From Rhizoclosmatium globosum (lineage: Eukaryota; Chytridiomycota; Chytridiomycetes; Chytridiales; Chytriomycetaceae), in contig MCGO01000010.1 in NCBI GenBank assembly GCA_002104985.1, forward strand, positions 496,001 through 560,000: a DNA stretch of 64,000 nucleotides, read 5' to 3'. Both the position numbers and the translations under genes were made by a program. This document shows positions 34,328 to 45,653 of this stretch, in pieces. The first letter of the stretch is position 1; each line of letters begins with the position of its first letter. The notes under the pieces are model-generated. The model did not search any database. It saw only the letters and a list, made by a program, of their open reading frames with translations, and had not been told where the DNA came from.

Positions 34328-37300
34328 ATTTTCGACATATCCAGTTTAAAATGGAAAGCTCTATTCAATTAGCGTATTGCTAGTGTTGATCGAAGTAGTT
34401 TGTTTGGATATTGGAAAGAAACAGAAAAAATCAAAGCCAAATCAACATACAACCACAACACCGCTGCTTTATTAAACTTCAAACAAAGCTTCATTAAATA
34501 ATTGATCAATGAATGCCGTCTAACCACAATTATTTCCTTCTTCTTGGCTGTTATGGCTGCGAGCAACTTTGAGAGTGACCACACACTATTTGCAAAGACA
34601 CACCTGTATCACGGAATACAGCGTCATTTGAACGAAGATATTTCAGAGCAATCGGTTCACGGTTTCCATAGATGGCTTTGTTGTGAATTCTTTACAACGT
34701 GACTAATAACTGAAGTCATTGACCAATACTGAAGATCAATCTTTGCGAGTAATAAACAAGCCGTTACGAAAAGCTTCTATCTTCCATTGGTCAAGAACTT
34801 GTTGGAGAGTTGAGGCGTAATGGCAAGTGGTGAGGAGATTGGTGAAGCGGGGTCAAGTCGAGGGGTATGGTTTCGATGGTTGTCACTGGTAACTGTAGTC
34901 TTGAAAGGTCCAATACTAATTAGATGTTTGTTTCACGAAGGCGGCGAGTTTCCGACTGCATTGTGAAGTTGAGATCGAATAGCAGATAGGGTTTTGCTTC
35001 AGAACAGTTGAGTACCAAACTATTCAAGCGGGCTCTTAGTTGTGACAAAACCCGAATCAGATTGTGGACTAGGGATACGATGCCTTGAAAACTCCCTTCC
35101 ATGTCTTTGTTGGTAAGGGTTTAGTGGATTCAACCGCGCGCACTCACTCACCATACAACTCCCAATATTTGGCTTTCTTTTAGGGCCTGCTCGCGACGAC
35201 TGTGTTTTGTTAATGCCATTATAAAGATGGTGACGGTTGATAGGAATGTTTGTTGGGGTGGAAGGAATTTTGTTGTGTCAATCGACCGAGTCAATTCATG
35301 TGGATTATGTTTTACATATACTGTTGAATTGACTCCTTCTCTCTGCGCGCTTTACTCGAGAGCCACCCACAATACCAGGGGCAACCTGGGTATACATGCG
35401 TTCCTTACACTCCAACGATTCCGAATCTGTATATAAAATAAAGACGTTGTTGTAGATGCTTTGTAGAGCTCTGTTGGAATGAAGTTGGCGGGTTCTGCAA
35501 ATTTTGTCCCTGTAAACTGAAGTAAATTGGTTTGTCAATCGAGTCAATCCGTGTAAATTGGCACATATTTGGCACATATCCGCAGCAAACAATCGCATAT
35601 TTTCGACATATCCAGTTTAAAATGGAAAGCTCTATTCAATTAGCGTATTGCTAGTGTTGATCGAAGTAGTTTGTTTGGATATTGGAAAGAAACAGAAAAA
35701 ATCAAAGCCAAATCAACATACAACCACAACACCGCTGCTTTATTAAACTTCAAACAAAGCTTCATTAAATAATTGATCAATGAATGCCGTCTAACCACAA
35801 TTATTTCCTTCTTCTTGGCTGTTATGGCTGCGAGCAACTTTGAGAGTGACCACACACTATTTGCAAAGACACACCTGTATCACGGAATACAGCGTCATTT
35901 GAACGAAGATATTTCAGAGCAATCGGTTCACGGTTTCCATAGATGGCTTTGTTGTGAATTCTTTACAACGTGACTAATAACTGAAGTCATTGACCAATAC
36001 TGAAGATCAATCTTTGCGAGTAATAAACAAGCCGTTACGAAAAGCTTCTATCTTCCATTGGTCAAGAACTTGTTGGAGAGTTGAGGCGTAATGGCAAGTG
36101 GTGAGGAGATTGGTGAAGCGGGGTCAAGTCGAGGGGTATGGTTTCGATGGTTGTCACTGGTAACTGTAGTCTTGAAAGGTCCAATACTAATTAGATGTTT
36201 GTTTCACGAAGGCGGCGAGTTTCCGACTGCATTGTGAAGTTGAGATCGAATAGCAGATAGGGTTTTGCTTCAGAACAGTTGAGTACCAAACTATTCAAGC
36301 GGGCTCTTAGTTGTGACAAAACCCGAATCAGATTGTGGACTAGGGATACGATGCCTTGAAAACTCCCTTCCATGTCTTTGTTGGTAAGGGTTTAGTGGAT
36401 TCAACCGCGCGCACTCACTCACCATACAACTCCCAATATTTGGCTTTCTTTTAGGGCCTGCTCGCGACGACTGTGTTTTGTTAATGCCATTATAAAGATG
36501 GTGACGGTTGATAGGAATGTTTGTTGGGGTGGAAGGAATTTTGTTGTGTCAATCGACCGAGTCAATTCATGTGGATTATGTTTTACATATACTGTTGAAT
36601 TGACTCCTTCTCTCTGCGCGCTTTACTCGAGAGCCACCCACAATACCAGGGGCAACCTGGGTATACATGCGTTCCTTACACTCCAACGATTCCGAATCTG
36701 TATATAAAATAAAGACGTTGTTGTAGATGCTTTGTAGAGCTCTGTTGGAATGAAGTTGGCGGGTTCTGCAAATTTTGTCCCTGTAAACTGAAGTAAATTG
36801 GTTTGTCAATCGAGTCAATCCGTGTAAATTGGCACATATTTGGCACATATCCGCAGCAAACAATCGCATATTTTCGACATATCCAGTTTAAAATGGAAAG
36901 CTCTATTCAATTAGCGTATTGCTAGTGTTGATCGAAGTAGTTTGTTTGGATATTGGAAAGAAACAGAAAAAATCAAAGCCAAATCAACATACAACCACAA
37001 CACCGCTGCTTTATTAAACTTCAAACAAAGCTTCATTAAATAATTGATCAATGAATGCCGTCTAACCACAATTATTTCCTTCTTCTTGGCTGTTATGGCT
37101 GCGAGCAACTTTGAGAGTGACCACACACTATTTGCAAAGACACACCTGTATCACGGAATACAGCGTCATTTGAACGAAGATATTTCAGAGCAATCGGTTC
37201 ACGGTTTCCATAGATGGCTTTGTTGTGAATTCTTTACAACGTGACTAATAACTGAAGTCATTGACCAATACTGAAGATCAATCTTTGCGAGTAATAAACA

Positions 37301-37860
37301 AGCCGTTACGAAAAGCTTCTATCTTCCATTGGTCAAGAACTTGTTGGAGAGTTGAGGCGTAATGGCAAGTGGTGAGGAGATTGGTGAAGCGGGGTCAAGT
37401 CGAGGGGTATGGTTTCGATGGTTGTCACTGGTAACTGTAGTCTTGAAAGGTCCAATACTAATTAGATGTTTGTTTCACGAAGGCGGCGAGTTTCCGACTG
37501 CATTGTGAAGTTGAGATCGAATAGCAGATAGGGTTTTGCTTCAGAACAGTTGAGTACCAAACTATTCAAGCGGGCTCTTAGTTGTGACAAAACCCGAATC
37601 AGATTGTGGACTAGGGATACGATGCCTTGAAAACTCCCTTCCATGTCTTTGTTGGTAAGGGTTTAGTGGATTCAACCGCGCGCACTCACTCACCATACAA
37701 CTCCCAATATTTGGCTTTCTTTTAGGGCCTGCTCGCGACGACTGTGTTTTGTTAATGCCATTATAAAGATGGTGACGGTTGATAGGAATGTTTGTTGGGG
37801 TGGAAGGAATTTTGTTGTGTCAATCGACCGAGTCAATTCATGTGGATTATGTTTTACATA
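34043..37860. repeat. Tandem array: three 1271-bp direct repeats with 5-bp junction homology
   Basis: Units are 34043-35313, 35314-36584 and 36585-37855, each starting ACATATACTGTTG; a terminal ACATA at 37856-37860 closes the array. The total, 3818 bases, is exactly three periods plus the five-base overlap. Within the lines compared, the copies appear identical, and every open frame recurs with the same translation. The left flank (the F-box-like gene) and the right flank (the F-box/LRR gene, start 31 bases away) are each single copy, so the amplified segment is the whole divergent intergenic region plus the first 95 codons of the left frame. Each unit holds several 60-97 codon frames with no recognised function. 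There are no terminal inverted repeats and no transposase. Either a very recent amplification or an assembly duplication. Confidence 0.95.
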
Positions 37861-37891
37861 AATCGATTCGTTTTGCAAACAAATCAATTGA

Positions 37892-39374
37892 ATGCCAGCA
37901 ACTAAACGAAAGAAGAACCGGAAGCAACCCAAAAACCGAGCTTCCTCTCCGCCGTCTCCTCCTCAAAAGACTCAAAAGAGCGACAAACACATTCTCTCGC
38001 TCCCATTTGAAGTTATTGCCCAAATCTTCACTTTGGTGGATCCAACAAACCCGTTCGCCACCTTCTCCCTGCGCCGCATCTGCCGCCTGGTGAACCACTA
38101 CCTTGTTAGCGAATACTTTGTATCACTGTACTTGTCATGCAGTCCGCCATCTTACTCTGATGACTTTGGCTTGTCACTATTCGACCGTTTCTTCTTTTCG
38201 CCGGCTGCACCTGCCTCCTTTCAGCTGGAGTATGCAGATCGCGTATTGAAGATACAAAAGGGGAAATCATTCTACAGTGACCGAATATGGGCATACGTCA
38301 CACCATCAATCCTTCCTCCTGCTATCGGAAGAATAACTCAGTTGACTACTCTATGCCTCAAAGGAATGCATCTGCAGGGAAATGTGCCGATGGAGATGGA
38401 GTTGTTGGTGAACTTGAAGGTTCTGGATTTATCAAAGAACAGACTCAGTGGGACCTTGGACGCCTTTGCAGATATGCAATCATTGACGGACTTGTGCATC
38501 CAAAAGAATGAATTTACCGGAATATTACCAGCGAATCATCGATGGATGAATCTTAAAATGCTTTCCGTATCGCATAATCGTCTCACTGGAGGCCTTGGCC
38601 CATGTTTCAACATGTTGAATCGCGATATCGAGCTTATTTACTGCAATTCAAATTTATTTACGGGTGACGTTCCTGATTTGAGGGAGTTCTCGAACTTATA
38701 TCACCTGTTTTTGAACAACAATTGCTTAACGGGCGAATTACCTCCATTTTGCGAGGGGATGAATCTTCGGGTCTTGGTAAGATCATACAAATACCATTGT
38801 TTAAGTAACTCGTGTTTAATAGGTACTCACCGCGAATGAGCTGAGTGGCTCAATTGAAGGACTTGGTTGGGAGTTTTTACATCATTTAACGAAATTGGAC
38901 CTTGCTGAAAATCTATTTATGGGATCAATCCCTCGCGAACTTGGATCATTGTCGCGTCTAGAGGATCTCAACCTGCACTGGAACAGTTTTGAAAATCCAA
39001 TCCCTAATGAACTTGGCTCTCTCGCAAATCTAATTCATCTCAAGTTGAGCCAAAATAATCTCGAAGGTCCTGTTCCTATTCCCCTGGCGCGTTTGTCGAA
39101 GTTGCGGTTTTTGCAATTGGATCATAATTTTTTTAGTGGCACTATTCCTCAAGAGTTTAGCGATTCGTTGTCGAAGAATCTATCACTACTTGCTTTGAAT
39201 CATAATAACTTGGAAGGACCTTTGCCAAACGGAATGGGGCGATGGGGTGTAAAGAGACTGTTTCTGAAGGGCAACCAACGACTGAAGGGTGAAAGAATAC
39301 CAGCTGACGTGCGGCCAAAGTCCAAAATGTGGCAGTTATTGCGTGAAAATGGATTTGAGAAATATAGAACGTAG
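37892..39374 (+). CDS. F-box protein with plant-type leucine-rich repeats
   Basis: Two exons, 37892-38776 and 38823-39374, give 478 residues in one frame. The N-terminus is basic (KRKKNRKQPKNR). An F-box-like segment follows at about residues 33-75 (ILSLPFEVIAQIFTLVDPTN and then SLRRICRLVNHYL). From about residue 140 there are ten or more LRRs of the LxxLxLxxNxLxGxIPxxL class (LVNLKVLDLSKNRLSG; LDLAENLFMGSIPRELG; LKLSQNNLEGPVP). The predicted role is a substrate adaptor of an SCF ubiquitin ligase, in cytosol or nucleus. There is no signal peptide or transmembrane helix, so it is not a receptor. The promoter would lie in the last unit of the tandem array. LxGxIP repeats are common in plants and are also known from early-diverging fungi. 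Confidence 0.82.
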
Positions 39375-39498
39375 CATATTAGAATCACATTAGTGTTCAT
39401 TGTTAGGAGCTTCAGCCGCACTTATATCACTTGAATCACCACAGTTATTCTTAAATGGACTTTTTTTTTTAGCATCACCGCAGAAATCATATCAGAAA

Positions 39499-41290
39499 AT
39501 GTCTCAGCCTATCCCGTCCGTTTCAACCTTGGACAAAGTGTACCTTCCAACACCAAGTGATGCAACTGTTGCACGTCACCAAGAACTTCATGCCGCGTTC
39601 GTTAATCGCTTTGGTACCGAACCAGACTTTGTTGCCCGTTCTCCAGGTCGTGTGAATATCATTGGGTGAGTCAACTCTACAGTGGCTCTTACATCACCAC
39701 ATAACTAATCATCTTGCCAGTGAACACATTGACTACTGTGGATTCTCTGTGCTCCCAATGGCTGTGGATAGGTATGGGTATCGACTTTAACTAGTGGTTG
39801 CTGAGCTGTCCCACAGAGACGTCTTGATTGCCGTTACTGCCACCCCAAACACGGACCCTTCTCAACCATCCACGATCACTTTGACCAATGTGAATGGCGA
39901 GAAGTACAAGGAAGAGTCCTTCATCCACAAGCCAAATGATCCCAACATTATTGAGATTGATGCCTCGGTCCACGCCTGGTCAAACTACTTCAAATGTGGA
40001 TACAAGGTATGTGTATTGAATTGAATTGGAATTCGCTTGATATCTCACCGTAATGCGCAGGGAATCCACGAGGACCTCAAGCTCACCACCCCAGCGCCAC
40101 ACTTGAACGTAATGATCTCCGGAAACGTCCCCGCCGGCGCTGGTCTCAGCAGCAGTTCCGCATTCGTATGCGCCACTGCTGTTGCCGTCGGAAGATCCGT
40201 CAACGCCCCGCTCATCAAACAGTCTCTCACCGAAACTGCCATCAGATCTGAACGCTACTCTGGTGTGCAAACTGGAGGAATGGACCAGTCTATTTCTATT
40301 ATGGCTTCTCCTTCGTCTGCCTTGCTTATCCACTTCCATCCTACTCTCTCCGCGGTTCCAGTCTTGATTCCTCCATCGACGCGTCCATACAAGTTTGTGG
40401 TTGCAAACAGTCTTGTTACCGCCGATAAGCATGTTACTGCTGCCAAGAACTACAACTTGCGTGTTGTCGAGACTCGTGTCGCGGCTTCTATTCTGGGTGC
40501 TTGGGTCTCTGGATTCCATGAAGGAAAGGGTGAATTCCCAGGTCTCCAAACACTCCGTGGAGTCATTGATTTGTACTTGGAGAAGCAAAAAATTGAACTC
40601 GGTAGTGCTGCTGAGTTGGGAACTTCTGGTGCCGCATACATTGAGACTATTAAGAAGCTCGAGGCTATGACTGAAGTGGTCTTTGATGAGAAGTCGTACA
40701 GCTGCGATGATGTTGTTGTTACTCTTCAAAAGCACTTTGGTTCAACTCAGTTCCAGTCATGGGCTGATGTTGAGAAGGTGTTCTGCAAAGGAATTAGCGG
40801 TGTTTACTTGGACGATGGTTTGCAACTTAAGAAGCGCGTCCGTCACGTGTTTTCCGAAGCTAGAAGAGTTATTGAGTTTACTGAAGTCTGTGCATTGAAC
40901 AAGCCAGTGTACAATGGTGGCGATGTTTTGACTGTATGTTACAAACCACTTTTTGTATTTATTATTGACTGTTGTATTTAGGAACTCGGTAATCTTATGA
41001 ATGCATCCCAAGCATCATGTGCTAAGGACTTAAACTGCTCATGTCCTGAGTTGGATGAATTGACTTCGCTCTGTTTGGAGTCTGGTGCCGTTGGATCGCG
41101 TTTGACTGGGGCTGGTTGGGGAGGATGCACTGTGTCTCTCGTTCCGGAAGAGCTGGTTGACTCCTTCATCAAGAAGGTGACAGACGGATACTACGCCAAG
41201 CATCAATCTGACTTGACTAACATTGGGGATTGGATTTTCGCCACCACACCAGGAGTTGGAGCCGTTGTGTTGGAGGGTTTGAAACTTTGA
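39499..41290 (+). CDS. GAL1: Galactokinase (GAL1/GALK2 type)
   Basis: Phosphorylates galactose (or GalNAc in the GALK2 branch) with ATP; a cytosolic Leloir-pathway enzyme of the GHMP kinase superfamily. Start MSQPIPSVST. Five exons; the galactokinase signature [20 protein letters not shown] spans intron 1. The GHMP ATP-binding motif is GNVPAGAGLSSSSAFVCA, and the segment GGMDQSISIM contains the catalytic Asp. Motif 3 is GSRLTGAGWGGCTVSL near the C-terminus. The last intron (GTATGT at about 40934) separates GGDVLT from ELGNLMNASQ. Length about 530 residues, as in fungal Gal1. The [10 protein letters not shown] wording resembles yeast Gal1 and GALK2 more than bacterial GalK, so Gal versus GalNAc cannot be decided. 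No other Leloir gene lies nearby. Confidence 0.92.
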
Positions 41291-41432
41291 TGTTGTTATT
41301 GTTCATTCTCATGACTTATGAATTCTAAATTTTGATGAATGTTGGATTTGAAATGTGATGAGGGTTTCTTTTCGCTGCGCTGTCAAAACTTGGAAACTCC
41401 ACGAAACCCACACAAAACTGAACCAACGAGAA

Positions 41433-41991
41433 ATGGCCAACTCTGTCACCATCACTGTTCCTCAAGACTACGGCTATGTGATTGCCGTTCTTGTTGCCAT
41501 CTACCTCCAACAGAATGTTGTGTTCGTCATTGGTGTTGTTCAAGCCCGTATGAAAACTGGTATCAAGGCACCATCCTTCTATCCAAGAGACGACGAGATT
41601 AAGAAGCTTAAACTTTCTGCCGCTCAGGTAAGATGTCTGTGGTCTTTGCTTCTTCAACTGGCATCAGACAGCTTTTTCAAACCTCCATCTAAAGCCGATG
41701 CTAACTCCGAACAAACAGGTGGAAGACTACATGTACGCTCAAAGAGTTCACCAAAACAACATGGAACTGATGAGTTTCTTTTTGCCCGTGTTCTTGATTG
41801 CCGGTTTGCACAACCCCGCCAATGTAGCTAATGCTGGTGCTGTTGTTGTATTGTTCCGCTTCATCTATGGCCTTGCTCCATGGAAGTCCACCTTGAGAAA
41901 GGTTAGCGGTCTCTTCCACGTTGCAGAGTACTACATTCTCTTCCAAGCGGGCTCTTTTGCATACCATCTCCTCAATGGCCAGGCTCAGTAA
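41433..41991 (+). CDS. MGST3: Microsomal glutathione S-transferase 3 (MAPEG family)
   Basis: Integral ER-membrane enzyme of about 155 residues; MGST3-type members conjugate glutathione and reduce lipid hydroperoxides. Two exons, 41433-41627 and 41719-41991, splice in phase 0. Four hydrophobic segments are visible: YGYVIAVLVAIYLQQNVVF, MELMSFFLPVFLIAGL, ANAGAVVVLFRFIYG and VAEYYILFQAGSFAYHLL. Between helices 1 and 2 is QARMKTGIKAPSFYP, and the second exon starts with the family motif containing AQRVHQNNMEL, which includes the glutathione-binding residues. The start at MANSVTITVP follows a longer upstream frame without conservation. Length and helix pattern are typical. Confidence 0.92.
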
Positions 41992-42087
41992 AGAATTATT
42001 CATATATAAAGTAAATTATGAATAAATTATGCTTGTTTACAATCTCCAAACAGTTTGCGCAAATCCCACACTTGCGATTCATCAGGC

Positions 42088-42924
42088 ATGACCCGACGAA
42101 ACACAGGTTCTTGGCCGAACGACCTGGACGAGCGTCCACTCTTTACCACTCTCCGACACCAGAAATCTCAGAGGCCTCAAAATTCTTCGCTCAACAAGAC
42201 AGACTACAGCCAAACTCATCATCTTCCACCCACGATCGGCCATCCAGGCGTGCATATCCCGTCTCTTGCATACGCTCCACCAGGTCTTTCCACTGAGTTT
42301 ATGTGGGAGTGCGAGTATGAAAAGCTTCCGTTGTCGTTTTTGGCGGACCATTTCCCTGTGAAACCTGCGCCACTGTATCCAGCGAGACGCGATACTTTAC
42401 TGCACCCTTCGTCAATGAGACTTTCAGAATATAGTGGAAAGCGACACTTTGAAGAGGATGTTGATCACGTCACAGAATTGTTGGGAGGAGAGGGAGTTGC
42501 ATCAATGTCTTTGGGAATGAATCACGGGCCAGAGTATTATGGGGCCGAAGTACACACTGAAAACGAGGTTAATCATGAGTTGGATCGGTTGAAAGATATG
42601 TGGAAGGATGTGAAGAAGGGATCAGTGAGTGTTGATACGATGAACGCTGAAATGAACCGATGGAGAAACGGAGAAGACAGCGTCGACTCTGGAACTGATG
42701 TTTCTGAGAGACTGCACCAAGAGAAGGTGGCCAAAACTGGATTTGGAAGAGTTCTGAAGGGGCAAATGCATGAACCTATTCGGTACTTGAACCAACAACA
42801 TTCGAACGAAACCGACCCGGGTTGGAAGGAGCATCTCCATGAACTTCGTGTTGCTGATATTGGATATGGAAGGGTGCCAAGAGGTGTCACTCCAGAGTAT
42901 ATTGAGCCGCTTGCGTTTTTCTGA
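42088..42924 (+). CDS. Uncharacterised 278-residue protein
   Basis: Intronless frame from the ATG at 42088 (MTRRNTGSWPNDLDERP). It is hydrophilic, with a Pro/Ser/His-rich first third, then mixed-charge sequence including LSFLADHFPVKPAPLYPARR and a repeated style of ending: KTGFGRVLKGQMHEPIRYLN and DIGYGRVPRGVTPEYIEPL. These two related blocks near the C-terminus look like a short internal repeat (xGxGRVxxGxxxEPI). No signal peptide, membrane segment or known domain. The upstream MGST3 gene ends only 96 bases before this start, on the same strand. Confidence 0.6.
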   Translation: MTRRNTGSWPNDLDERPLFTTLRHQKSQRPQNSSLNKTDYSQTHHLPPTIGHPGVHIPSLAYAPPGLSTEFMWECEYEKLPLSFLADHFPVKPAPLYPARRDTLLHPSSMRLSEYSGKRHFEEDVDHVTELLGGEGVASMSLGMNHGPEYYGAEVHTENEVNHELDRLKDMWKDVKKGSVSVDTMNAEMNRWRNGEDSVDSGTDVSERLHQEKVAKTGFGRVLKGQMHEPIRYLNQQHSNETDPGWKEHLHELRVADIGYGRVPRGVTPEYIEPLAFF

Positions 42925-43026
42925 CCCCCGAATGCATAGTTTGCGAATAGGAGTAAATATCGAATGTTTTCAGAGTGTGTATGTGCATGCAGTTTATTGG
43001 CCTTCTTCAAAGCCAGAGCCAAGTGA

Positions 43027-43296
43027 TCACAGCGGTCCCAGGGCATCCCTCCTATCTGGCACAACAGTCCCGCTCCACCACCGCTGAGCTTTCCGCACAA
43101 TGAGTTGATCGAGACGGAACAAGTCGCTGTGGCTACGCTTTGCCTTCGCCGGATTCGCGGCTTCCCACTTTGCCTTGGCCCGCCGCCGATCGCGCTCGTG
43201 GATTGCGTAAGCGCCGACGCCAATCGACACAAAAATGAACTTGTCAAGTTGCGGCGACACAAAGTATAGATAGCGGAAGGGCTGCACAGACGCCAT
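43027..43296 (-). CDS. Small putative single-pass membrane protein, function unknown
   Basis: Frame of 89 residues starting MASVQPFRYLYFVSPQLDKF. One hydrophobic stretch (FIFVSIGVGAYAI, about residues 20-32) is followed by a very basic segment (HERDRRRAKAKWEAANPAKA) and a C-terminus with WWSGTVVPDRRDALGPL. The layout (short hydrophobic anchor, then Arg/Lys-rich tail) resembles small inner-mitochondrial-membrane proteins, but I cannot name the family. An upstream in-frame extension lacks conservation-like features. It is followed by the GPI-type gene on the other strand. Confidence 0.6.
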   Translation of the reverse strand: MASVQPFRYLYFVSPQLDKFIFVSIGVGAYAIHERDRRRAKAKWEAANPAKAKRSHSDLFRLDQLIVRKAQRWWSGTVVPDRRDALGPL

Positions 43297-43496
43297 TTGA
43301 TGGGTGGTTTTGTTGGTTTGGGAGAAAGAAGAAAGGAGAAAGAAACAACGAAAGAGCACTAGTTCAATGTATTTAATAACAAAGCATCAGCCGCCAGTTA
43401 AAAAGTCGAATTCTATTATCAATAAGAAGGGGACAGAGCAAGCCACCCAAATCATTGAAATCCACAAGAAAACTCTTTCCCAATCAAATTACATCA

Positions 43497-44204
43497 ATGG
43501 CCACCCCAATCTACTACCAAGCCGCCCAACGATACTTTGGGGCATCATGCACATCGCCATTGGCTCTTATTACCTACCAATTTCAGACAACTTGCACAGG
43601 CACAAACGTCACTGCCCCCCAGCCTTGTTTGGTCTCTGCCCCATTCGCAACCCAAAGCATCTGTGTCACTGATTACCAAAAGAATGGTGCCGCTACCTTT
43701 GGTTCCTTCGCTTACGCTGAGGTTGTTATTCACTCCACGCCGGACTGCAGCAGTAAGACGAACATTGTTGGTGTAAGGTGCGAATCCAACCCCTTCCACC
43801 ATCAGCCTCCTCCATCACATTTTCTAAAAACCCTTATTATCGACAGACAATACGCACTCAACAGTATCTTTCAGTGGGGTGTAAATGACAAGAATCAGGT
43901 CATTGCGGGAGTCAACTTGTATCGTCCAGAGAGAAAGGAGCTCCTCCTTGGACGATGCAAAGATACCACCTGTGGCACAGTCTTCTCTGATGTTTCTGAT
44001 ACTTTCCCTGCTGATGGACGTACTTGCTACAGGCCAGCAGATTTGTTTAACCCTGGAACGTATGTCGTGACCACAATATACAATCCTGGAAGTGCGAAAC
44101 CCGCTGCTGTGAGCTCTCCAAGTTTTGCGAAATCATCCTCTGGATCTGGGTTGGCTCCATTTGCCGTCTCTGTTGTTTCGCTCCTCCTTGCTCTCACCAT
44201 TTGA
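43497..44204 (+). CDS. Putative GPI-anchored Cys-rich surface protein, paralog 1
   Basis: Two exons joined by an intron at about 43781-43848 (donor GTGCGA, acceptor TCGACAG), about 212 residues. The product starts MATPIYYQAAQRYFGASCTS and has paired cysteines (TTCTGTNV, QPCLVSAPF, SICVTDY, PDCSSKTN, GRCKDTTCG, GRTCYRP). It ends with a Ser-rich spacer and a hydrophobic tail (LAPFAVSVVSLLLALTI), which fits a GPI-attachment signal. The N-terminus is not a convincing signal peptide, which is odd for such a tail; a missed upstream exon is possible. Its near-twin lies at 45654-46444, beyond the RING gene. Function unknown. Confidence 0.72.
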   Translation: MATPIYYQAAQRYFGASCTSPLALITYQFQTTCTGTNVTAPQPCLVSAPFATQSICVTDYQKNGAATFGSFAYAEVVIHSTPDCSSKTNIVGVRCESNPFHHQPPPSHFLKTLIIDRQYALNSIFQWGVNDKNQVIAGVNLYRPERKELLLGRCKDTTCGTVFSDVSDTFPADGRTCYRPADLFNPGTYVVTTIYNPGSAKPAAVSSPSFAKSSSGSGLAPFAVSVVSLLLALTI

Positions 44205-44284
44205 TCAGTCAACTCAAGTGTCACATAATAGAGTTCAAATAAATCTCATTTATTAGATCATTTTGCTTCTGCCATTAGTCACAC

Positions 44285-45318
44285 TCAGAGCTCAACAACT
44301 TCCAATAGCTGATTATGTGCTCTTGGACCACCTGCTGGTGGGAATCGGCGATCAAAAAACTCTATGTTGACTTCATCACCACCTTCCTCAATATTCCTTC
44401 CAACTACAACGACAGTCTCAGGCCGTCGCTCCGAAATCTTGTAAGACACGTTCCCTGCTTCAGTGAAGTCCAATTGTCTTGAAAAAGCGCGAGCAGCATC
44501 ATCAAGGCGATCAACCATTTGATGATGACGAGGCCACAACCGAATGGACACCAGGCGTAGCCCCATATTCTCCTCAAACATAAAGCACACGTACGAAAAA
44601 TCGTTACTAACAAAGTGATGTGGCAGGTTCAAAGAAGTGTGGAAGAGGTGCTGGCAGTTGCGGTACGACGTGAAAAAGTAGCGGCATTGAAAGGAAGTGA
44701 TTTCAGGGGCAATTGGCAAATCGGAATATTCAATTATTTCTCCAGAGCTTCGATGGACTTGGTTAAAAACGCGGTCAGGTGGAGATCCAAATGATAGAGT
44801 TGGACTCCATTCAAGAAGCGGGATCTCACGGGGACATTCGCGCCTATGGTTAATTAATTCGGGGAGGGCGGTAGTAGTGGATCTAAGTTTTTGGGGTAGC
44901 AGGATTGACAGAAATTCGCGTGGTGGGAACACTGTTTCTTGTGGATGGAGAAAGACGTGAGTTCGGTTGAGAAGTGCGAGCAACCCTCCCAATCACACAT
45001 AAGTAGAGGACAGCGCGAATGGAGCTTGAGAATTCCATAGTATCCACATTTGCATTCGATGTTAAGCCAGTTTAGAGTCTCTTGTATTGCTGCTGCTGGC
45101 TGGGCTATTTGTTGTGGTTGTTCTGAGGGACCAAGGACTCTGCGGTCGAGGGGACATGTGTTTGAATTCTGGAACCACACCGACAGACATGATGTACAGA
45201 ATGTGTGGCCGCAGCCGGGAAGGGTGGCGGGTGCAATGAAACCATCTGTGCAGATTGTGCAGCGTAGATTAAGCTCATCAAGATATCCTCCTCCGAGCTG
45301 GTATTCACATAGTGCCAT
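44285..45318 (-). CDS. RING / TRAF-type zinc-finger protein; one-base frame break
   Basis: Probable E3 ubiquitin ligase. From the start (MALCEYQLGGGYLDELNLR) a RING finger runs over residues 20-58: CTICTDGFIAPATLPGCGHT, then FCTSCLSVWFQ and CPLDR, with Asp in the last metal position as in the C3HC3D variant of TRAF/LNX proteins. A TRAF/SIAH-like zinc-finger region follows (CDWEGCSHF, SIHKKQCSHHANFCQSC). At the GGGG run 44861-44864 the frame breaks; one extra base continues into ELINHRRECPREIPLLEW, which completes the last finger. The C-terminal half (YFFTSYRNCQHLFHTSLNLP onwards) is globular and could correspond to a SIAH/TRAF-like substrate domain. No intron fits the break, so I read it as sequencing error or very recent mutation. 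Confidence 0.75.
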
Positions 45319-45653
45319 GGCGATCGTTCACTGCTGTTCATTCTACAATTCTTGGGAATACGAATTTCCAGCTCAATTTCAATGTGAATGAGTATGGAGT
45401 TCTTCCCTAACCAGCCACAAGAGTGACACAACCAACAACAGTGACACAACCACAACCAAGCGAAGGTATGTTGTTTCTTTATTTGTTTGCAGTTTTGCTT
45501 GATGGGAAGCAAACTCAGATGGTTTATGAGGTAATAAGAACTTATAAAATCTCGTCAACAAAAATAAATTTACCGTTGGGTGAGACTATTTCCTTTAACG
45601 TGTCTGTTGCAGCTTATTCCTTTATTTGTAAAACTTGGGCTTTCAGAATCACC
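45319..45653. other. Divergent promoter region between RING gene and GPI-type paralog 2
   Basis: 335 bases with no convincing gene. It contains two GTGACACAACCA-type repeats near 45424-45452. Both flanking genes start here in opposite directions. Confidence 0.4.

Noticed and set aside
34920..35102. Minus-strand frame of 60 codons starting MEGSFQGIVSLVHNLIRVLS, repeated in all three array units
   Set aside because: It is protein-like and flanked by possible splice sites, and I briefly considered a checkpoint-clamp-like exon, but no splice joins it in frame to further convincing exons and the resemblance is too weak to state.
34043..37860. Tandem array as a transposon or rDNA/centromeric satellite
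   Set aside because: No transposase, no terminal inverted repeats, only three units, and the unit equals the local divergent intergenic region.
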